Part shown: positions 57,242 through 64,000 of the stretch, piece after piece
Layout of the letters: the number at the start of each line of letters is the position of its first letter
How positions within the stretch are numbered: position 1 is the stretch's first letter
Source: Staphylotrichum longicolle
Lineage: Eukaryota; Ascomycota; Sordariomycetes; Sordariales; Chaetomiaceae
Direction: 5' to 3'
DNA: 64,000 nucleotides
NCBI GenBank assembly: GCA_019096155.1
Contig: JAHCVI010000002.1
Location: forward strand, 3,596,001 to 3,660,000
The notes under the pieces: model-generated
Seen by the model: the letters and a program-made list of their open reading frames with translations, nothing else
Told to the model about the DNA's origin: nothing
The model's database searches: none
Translations under genes and position numbers: made by a program

Positions 57242-60076
57242 CTATACCCCGAGACTCTTGACACAGCCCCACAACACCACCGGCACGACCACGTTATCAT
57301 TACCCCCCGTCAGCACCGCCTCCGTGAGCGACGCCAGCGAGGCACACACCGCCGTCCGCGGCACCTCCGTCCTCAGCCATGGCCACAACCGCCCCAGGTC
57401 CAGCACGCTCATGAGGCTGTCCATCCCCGACCCATTCCCCGTGACCCCCCCGTCTACCTCGCCTGTAACCGACCACCCCCCTATTCTCAACCACACCGCG
57501 GCACCCATCAACCGCCAAAAACTGCGACCGCAAACGCGACGCTCCCTTCGATGCTCTTCCCGCCCCACAGCCACTTCCGATGCCCCCACCGCCTCCCCAC
57601 CAACGACGCCGCCGCGTCGCCCAGCCCGACACACACCACCCCAGACACCATACTCACATCCCGCGTCGGCACCTCCCACCCCCTCAGCGGGCCCCCATCA
57701 CCCTCGCCCTCGCCCTCCACCACACGGGGCAGCGCCGCCAGGCTCAACCACAGCGGAATCGCGCACCCAATCAACAAGAAGATGTGCGAAATCACCACGG
57801 GGCCCCTCAGGTCCCGCCCGTCGACATACGGCGTCAGGAAGCGCGCGATGGGCCGCGACAGCGGCGGCAGCTGGCTCGCGCGCAAGAGGTCGAGCAGCAG
57901 GAACACGGCGAGCACGAGGGCGAGGGCGAGGGCGACGAAGCACGGGTCGACGTACGTGGTGGGCAGGAACATGGCGACCATCATGAAGTGGAACACCTTG
58001 CGGCGCGTGTCGACCTCGTAGACGGGCGAGAGGCGGGCGACGACGGTGAGGCCCGCGGCGATGATGGCGAGGCAGTAGCCGGAGAGGACGAGGCGGGTGT
58101 TGGCGGGGCCGAGGGAGGCGAGGCGCGCGTGTTGGACCCAGCCGTCGGTGCAGTGGTTATCGGCGCAGGTTGGCAGGGGCGTGGTGGACGGAGAAGCTCG
58201 GGCGGGGAGGCAGATCCAGCGCTCAAGGCTGGCTTTGACGACTTGGAAACGAAACTGCGGGAGGTCCCCCAGTAGATAGCCTAATGCCCAGCCGATTGGT
58301 TCGTTGTCGGAGAGGGCATAGTGTTGGACATAGGTCCTGATGCCGGCGAGGATGACGAACAAGATGCAAAGGTAGACGTAACCGGCGTAGAGCCATTTGC
58401 GTAAGGTGGCTTGCGTGTGGGTGAGAGAGAAAAATGCGCGGACGCTGGAGGAGGCTGCGCGTTTCCTGCGACCCGAAGGAGTTGTGGACTTTGCTCGGCT
58501 GAGCGGCTTTCCCAACGCAGGCATGGTGTGTCTTCGGGCCGGGCTTTGTTGGGATGGCTCCGCAGAGTTCGGTTGGGCACTGGTCAAGCCTGCGAGTGAG
58601 GCTGGGTTGAGATCTGCGTTGCCCAGACTGTCTGCCCTTGTGGCCCTCGTCGAAGGTCCGTGAACCGGATTGTCGAGGTACTCGTCTGAGTAGTCGTGGT
58701 CAGAAGCGGCGGTGCCGGTACTACTAGCCGTCGAGCCAGAGCGAGGCCGCTGAAAAGGGAAGAGCTGTCTAAGCATTTTGTAACCCGATTCAGTTCTTGT
58801 TGAAAGGCCAGTCCGCCTCAAGCGCCATTTTGGCACACGGGCGAGAGAAATCCCCCACTGTATCACCTGGCCGCAGAGGACGATGAGTCCCACGCCACCC
58901 CCCCAGAGCAGTGCTTTCAGAATGATGGCTTGGGGGGAACGGGCCAAGAGGAGGAGGCTGATGAGGCTCGCAGAAAGTAGTTGGAGCTCTGAGACGAGAA
59001 GGCTGGTGGTTGTGAGGTGGTGGAGGACGAGGCAGAGCGCCTGGTGAAGGGGGTAGAGCAAAACGAGGGCCTCCTGCGGGATTGACTCCCTTCCGAGCGC
59101 TTGCGGTCCCGATGATACTTTGTCCAGTGAGAGCGGAAGGCATGACAACAGCCAATGGGTGCAGCTAAAGTCCTCCCAAAACTGCGCGCCAGGAATCAGT
59201 GCCCTCGGGAGGGAGCAGATGCTGAGAACTAAACTGGGCAACACAGCGCCCTCGACATTTGGGGCGATGAGCAACGACACCAGAACGGGCACAACGGGGG
59301 GTAGAGGATCGGCGCTGGGTCAAACGTGGTGGGGATGCGGATAGGAACGAGTCTCGACGGCCTCCCGTGACGATGCGCCCAAGCAACCAGTCTCAGGGGG
59401 TACGCCGAAACAAGGCAGCAGAATAAACCCCGACGGTCAACAGCTCTACAGCGATGTGATTAGCCTGGATTCGGCAAATTCATCAACGGTCAATTTACCT
59501 TTCTGATGCATCCACAAAAATGGGCGCACCTGGGGGTTAGTAACAACCATTCCCCTGACACAGGAGGAGCAACACCTCGGTCCCCTCCGAACGAATTCCT
59601 TGCGCCGGCGGACCCTCTCAGCCGGGCTCCTCTTGTCACGCTCGAACGCGCCATCGCTGGGGCTTAGATGTGTTTTCCGACCCTCCTCTTCCAAGACAGC
59701 TGGCGAGAGCATCGGCGTGGAGGCCCCCGACAGGTGTTCGTTCCTCCCCGCAATCCCTTGTGCAGCCTGGTCTTGGGGGCGGGCAGCCCCTTGAGAAAAT
59801 GCTCATCATCGGCCTCGGTACCGCTCTCGCTGGCGAGCGGGGATTCTCTTGCGAACGAGGGAAAGGCGTGTATTGATGTAGCGCTCGAGTGTGGCACGCT
59901 GCCATCAACCTCGGTGTCGGTGCGGCAGAGAGGCGGGCGGAGGATTCGAGGATTTCGGAGCTCAGCCGATGGTAGGGATGGGGCGAGCGCGAGAGGATTC
60001 TCACACTATCATGGTCTTCTTCGTTGGCGCTGTCGGGACCGATCGGAGTTTCTGGCGGACGGAGATGCTCGGACAT
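57242..60076 (-). CDS. sec59: dolichol kinase SEC59, with five apparent one-base losses
   Basis: Multi-pass ER membrane enzyme making dolichyl phosphate for N-glycosylation, O-mannosylation and GPI anchors. Proposed exons 60076-59499 and 59445-57242 (intron GTAAAT..TGTAG). The N-terminus (MSEHLRPPETPIG, LSRSPHPYHRLSS) and ESGTEADDEHFLKGLPAPKT are soluble; many membrane spans follow, and the kinase core has DTRRKVFHFMMVAMFLPT, GLGDAAASLVGRRWGHRKW and GGKSIEGSVAFAVAVF. The frame changes near 59955, 59744, 59405, 59298 (a run of six C's on the coding strand where seven fit) and 57511. Each step needs one absent base; with five restored both exons close in phase and give about 928 aa. Residues around PRCCSSCV (near 59565) also look frame-disturbed. 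Consensus error or a decayed gene are both possible. Confidence 0.85.
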
Positions 60077-60573
60077 GACCAACATGGGAGCTCCTCGAAA
60101 TGGGGGAGGGCGTCCGATCGAGTGCAACATGGACCACCAGCGGCTCAAATTCTTTGCTCTCGACAATATCTAGATTGACGGGCCAATCGATGGACACTTC
60201 GATTTGAAAAGACAGAAACCCGCATGTTGGGGGGAAAGCGGAACGTCGCTAGATTCGCATCGCCAGTTCCCGGTTGTCATTCCACGGTCAACATCATCAC
60301 ATGAAAGCGCCAGCATGCAGCTTCCATCGTCAGCCGATAACACGCTGCCAGTCCCACTTCCAGGCACGAACCCCTGTGCCCTGCCCGGATAAGGACGCCA
60401 CACCGGGGCGGAATTCGGCAGACGGCTCCCCGACCCCGCGCCACAAAGCATGTGGCTGCAGTTGGTCTGCTCGATCTGCCAGTTGACAGTTTCAGGTGGC
60501 TCCAGGAGTCACTTTGGATCGAATTATCAGATTCCCCTCTTGCACGGAATCTTGCGATTCACGAGAAGCTGCA

Positions 60574-60581
60574 TATAAATA
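60574..60581 (+). promoter_or_regulatory. TATA box
   Basis: TATAAATA followed by GG, a near-perfect consensus, in otherwise empty sequence and 24 bp before an ATG at 60598. Confidence 0.4.
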
Positions 60582-60597
60582 GGACAAGACACGAAGC

Positions 60598-60762
60598 ATG
60601 GCGCGGTGCCCAATATTCGTGTTCTCTGCAAATCTTGCGCTCTGGCTCGCCTTGGTCACGCGTCTGAACCAGCCTCAGCCTCGAAACCCCACAGATTTGA
60701 CGCCGGATTGGCTCAACGTTGGAGTTGGATTTGAGTCGGCTGTCCGTGAATGCGGATTTTGA
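60598..60762 (+). CDS. possible small secreted peptide ORF
   Basis: A 54-aa frame starting MARCPIFVFSANLALWLALV, which looks like a signal peptide, then a short polar part with one cysteine, ending RECGF. Supported only by the TATA box just upstream and the hydrophobic start. I recognise no family, and such an ORF can arise by chance. The TATA-to-ATG gap of 16 bp is short for a normal leader. Confidence 0.2.
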   Translation: MARCPIFVFSANLALWLALVTRLNQPQPRNPTDLTPDWLNVGVGFESAVRECGF

Positions 60763-62419
60763 GACTGCGCGAAACAGTCGTGCAGACGCAGTCAGCCGCT
60801 TGACCCCACCCTTCAGACTTCTTGACGGTTCGTCTCGTGGCCTTGGTCAGACACTCAGACCCTGTACCTCAGTCGAACTTCGTGTTGATCATGAGTCGAG
60901 AACACGCCCAAAAAAACCCGGTCGGCACAAGTATGAATAGCAACGGCATTCTCGGCACAAAAAGGTCTCGAGCGGGCTCCAGCATCAATGACGTCGGCAA
61001 TACGAACGACGGGCCCTGCACATGGATAACATGGATACAATAACAGTGGTTTTATGGAATGGAAACACTGCGCAACCGGCTTGGGTGTCGTCGTGTTCGG
61101 CCGAAACAACGGGATGCAACTCTAACCATGGAAAAACACCCACCAGACAGGAACAGCGCACACAAGAAGTCTGGCTCGTCTGGGTCGCTGCAGGATTTCT
61201 CAACCGAGCATTCTCTGCGATCTGACCATCCCAAATGGCGCCAGGGTCGCCAGGCCAAGGCTGCCTGTCGACGCACATCAGTCAGCAAAGCTGTGCGCGG
61301 ATTCGGCGGACCCGCCCAGCTCTGTCCCCCCACACCGCCCAAGCCGCCAATGGCGAAACGTTGAAAAAAAACCGAATGGCTGGCGGCTGTGCAAAACCCG
61401 GGCTCCCATGGCTCCAATGGGCTCCAACGGCTCCAATTGCTCCAATGGCTGGCATTGTTGCGACCAGGAGCCCGACGGCTCAAACACGAAGTGAAGACAC
61501 TATTTTTGTCCAAACACGCGGTGATTCGAGGCACGCAAAGACAGGACTGCCTGGCTACAACTTGGCGTAGTCGAGCGTAGTCGAGCGTAGTGTCCTCGAT
61601 TCCCTGGGCTTCCCTGGGCTTGGCCACCCGAGCCGGTGTTTTGGATGTTTGGATGGGCTCGACGGGCTGTGCCACCGGCGCACCAGAACACGGCACCAGG
61701 CATCCGGCCCGGTGGAGTTCAGTCTTAGCGTCGCCCATCGAACGGGCCTTGACAACAAATGCAACCCTGGACCCCTGTCTCTGCAGCGTCATCCAAGCTG
61801 AGACGATCTGCAGATGCCCCTCCCCAGACCAGGATCTGGCCCCAGGCCACATCGTAATTCATGAGCTTTTATATTCTGGCGCTGCCCTGGCGGCAGGAGC
61901 CTGGCACGGCCAGCCATCCGAACACCAAGACGAAATATCGTGCAGCACTGCCGCGAGGACTGATTGTGGGGGCTTTCAAGGGGCTTTCGTTTTTCAGGGT
62001 CTGGTAAGGTGGATCCATTCAAGAGGTGGACAACAGGAACGGGAACAGGAACGGAAACAGCGGCATCTGGTAAGACTCGACTCCAGCTCAACAAGCTTCT
62101 CTCATCTTTGCGTTTCCACTCCTCGTCCCCAAGACCGGGACTAGTCTGATCCCTGTCCTCCGCCGTAACCGCAATCGCTGTGTTTCTTGTCACACTTCCC
62201 GGTCGATCGACTTTACACTACATTAACCCTGATTCTGGTTTCTTTGGCTCAAGACGACCCAACATCTGAATTCCAGGCTGCTGACCTCGCCACAGCTTGA
62301 CCGCTCGACGCGCACCGAAGCCACCAGCTGCTTGCCCTCCGCATATTCAAACAGCAAAGACTTCCAGAGGATCGAGACAGCACATCACCTGGACCATCTC
62401 CTCCTTCAACTCCTCCACC

Positions 62420-63609
62420 ATGGACACCTTCAAAGGTGGCAACTCGCCTTCCTCTGAGGCTCTTCTGCCTATCACTGCCGGGGAAAAGACTGCTTCCGTC
62501 GACAACCGGCAACGCCCAGCTCTGGCCCGCAGGATGGCATGTGCCCGGCGAACCATCATCATCTTGTCGTTGGGTACGCTGGTGCTCTTATGGTTCGCCT
62601 CGGTTGGCTCCATCCGGATGCCCTGCCACAAAGTTAACCCGGGTAACCAAACGGCGGGCGAGGTTTTGGATTCGTCTTCGTTCTCGGCCATGTTGGAGTC
62701 GGCTTCACCCGCATCTCTCCAGGATCTCCTGCACCGGTACTTTCCTGAGAAGTTCCCACACGGCGTGTTCCCATCTGCGCACGAGACCGCCGCTGTCCAA
62801 CAGGCCGCTGATGCGCCCGTTGCCACCTCCAACGTGCAGCTCGCAAAGCGGCAAAACGATAACTCGACGACCTCGAGCGCCAGCGCAACGCCAACTTCGA
62901 CACCGACCGAGACCTCCACTCCCCCGGCTGAGACCACATCCTCGACGACGGTTGTCCCTCCCCCTTCGAGCAGCAGCAGCACTCGGAGCTCTACCAGCGC
63001 GGCTCCCCCGCCGAGCACCAGCAGTGTTCCACCTGCCACTACCAGCCGCAGCAGTAGCAGTGCCCCGGCACCTACTAGCTCCTCCTCGCTGCCTGGTACG
63101 TCATCAAGTCTAAGTGAAACCACTTTTTCTCCGACTTCTTCTTCGGGACCGGGGACCTCGTCGTCCTCCGCCCCCCAAACTTTGCCGTCCTCCTCGGTCG
63201 CCGGCGGTACGTGGGCCTGCGTTTGCTTCCGCGTTCCCCGTTGTTTGGTCCATTTCTCTTGTTCTCTGATCTATATATATGTCCTTGCTGCGAACCGTCA
63301 TGAAGCCCCCACTAACTGTCAACAGAAACCACGTTGACAACCTCGACTGTGCCCCCTCCCACCACCACCGCCCCCACGTCCACACGGGCTAGCACCTCCA
63401 AGGCGATCGTCGAGACCTTCACCTCTACGCACCCCAACGGAGCGGTCGTCACCATTACCACGACGACATTCGTTCCCGCTGACGAGGAGCCATCAGCCAC
63501 CTCGACGCGGCCTGTCCCCACTCTCCAGAACTTTGCCGTCCGTCCTTGCGGCAGCGGCCCAGCTCTGGCCGGTGCTGTCGGAGCCGCCATGCTGTTCTTG
63601 GCGGCGTAG
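62420..63609 (+). CDS. Ser/Thr-rich cell-surface protein, GPI-like tail
   Basis: Not a family I can name. Exons 62420-63206 and 63326-63609 give 356 aa. A cytoplasmic head of ~45 residues precedes a hydrophobic segment (TIIILSLGTLVLLWFASVG) that could be a signal anchor. Then comes a folded-looking part (SLQDLLHRYFPEKFPHGVFP), a dibasic Lys-Arg followed by Gln that resembles a Kex2 site, a long Ser/Thr/Pro-rich stalk likely O-mannosylated, the block VETFTSTHPNGAVVTITTTTF, and a hydrophobic end (PALAGAVGAAMLFLAA) like a GPI signal. Kex2 cleavage after the anchor would free a GPI-linked stalk. The spliced junction is canonical (GTACGT..CAACAG). Confidence 0.8.
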
Positions 63610-64000
63610 TCCCATTGTTCAAAGGGGCGTTTTGGTCCTCGCGTTCAGCGGGGATCCTGTTTCACTCATCCATTCCTTCATTGTTTGATTCCAGGGCGTT
63701 TCTGCATTGCGCGGGGTTTGGGCTCTTGTCTTTGTTTTCTTTTTTTTCCATCTTCAGGGCATCATAAAGGAGTCATTGAGGATGGGTAATGTCTCTCTTT
63801 TATACACACACTCCCTACACAGGGCTACGGCACCACATAATATCGGATCGGCGCAAACGATCAATGAACGATACCCACATTCCTTTGGTTGAATCAGGGA
63901 GGGACACTACTGGGAGATACTGGGATAGACACACCGGGGGCGGCAAATTTTGTCGAGATTGAAAGGATACAGGGCAGTACATAGACGGACAGGCCGCGCT
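63610..64000. other. 3' flank, no gene seen
   Basis: Downstream of the S/T-rich protein gene to the window edge. Nothing recognised. Confidence 0.55.

Larger units (their letters stand above)
60077..62419. promoter_or_regulatory. 2.3 kb divergent intergenic region
   Basis: Between SEC59 (minus) and the S/T-rich protein gene (plus). Holds a strong TATA-like box with a 54-codon ORF behind it (60574-60762), and short tandem repeats at about 61405-61455 (GGCTCCAAT/GGCTCCAAC), 61567-61588 (GTAGTCGAGC) and 61602-61622 (CCCTGGGCTT). A long minus-strand frame at 61052-61852 is not supported by any family. Confidence 0.5.

Noticed and set aside
57242..60076. Programmed ribosomal frameshifting in SEC59
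   Set aside because: Five separate shifts with no shared slippery site; TIM22 and the 5-phosphatase show the same kind of one-base loss, so consensus error fits better.
61052..61852. 266-codon minus-strand frame
   Set aside because: Random composition, short repeats inside, no family resemblance.

Overview
The window looks like ordinary nuclear chromosome of a filamentous ascomycete. Genes sit on both strands, carry short introns (about 50-130 nt) with GT..AG ends and CTAAC/CTGAC-like branch sites, have GC-rich third positions, and encode a typical Pezizomycotina protein set (AspC-type septin, 1,6-alpha-mannanase, fungal SNW and TFIIIC proteins). The style resembles Sordariomycetes, perhaps Chaetomiaceae; that placement is inference, not something proved here. 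I found 22 protein genes and no rRNA, tRNA, CRISPR array or recognisable transposon.

Layout. 1-6.1 kb: p24 cargo receptor, SNW/Prp45 splicing factor, membrane-anchored GH16 enzyme. 6.1-11.9 kb: TIM22 (minus) and a USP7/Ubp15 deubiquitinase (minus). 13.5-17.2 kb: mitochondrial PDK-family kinase (plus) converging on septin Cdc12 (minus). 17.7-22.3 kb: PWP2/UTP1 (plus) and a questin-oxidase-like enzyme (minus), stop codons only 77 bp apart. 23.4-27.2 kb: inositol 5-phosphatase with an N-terminal beta-propeller-like region (minus). 28.3-31.4 kb: a small DUF4748-like protein and a CID/RS/proline-rich splicing-type protein (both plus). 32.8-35.1 kb: PP2A B56 subunit (minus). 37.1-42.2 kb: TFIIIC Tau95/Tfc1 (plus) converging on a BCS1-like AAA protein (minus). 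44.7-46.7 kb: asparaginase fused to ankyrin repeats (minus). 48.1-56.97 kb: four plus-strand genes, SET/NAP histone chaperone, GH76 mannanase, dihydroxyacetone kinase, 3-hydroxyisobutyryl-CoA hydrolase. 57.2-60.1 kb: dolichol kinase SEC59 (minus). 62.4-63.6 kb: Ser/Thr-rich surface protein (plus).

The genes do not form one pathway. They are mostly housekeeping: splicing (SNW, CID protein), rRNA processing (PWP2), Pol III transcription (TFIIIC), mitochondrial import and metabolism (TIM22, PDK, EHD3), septum and wall (septin, GH16, GH76, S/T-rich protein), the ER and secretory pathway (p24, SEC59), and signalling or protein turnover (PP2A-B56, 5-phosphatase, USP7).

The most unusual signal is a set of broken reading frames. 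TIM22 (2 sites), the 5-phosphatase (1) and SEC59 (5) can only be read if single missing bases are assumed. All eight inferred events are one-base losses, two share the same AAG(G)ACA context, and in each gene the inferred number of losses makes the total CDS length divisible by three. Consensus error is the likeliest explanation, but it matters because TIM22 and SEC59 are normally essential. I found no convincing undescribed multi-gene system.
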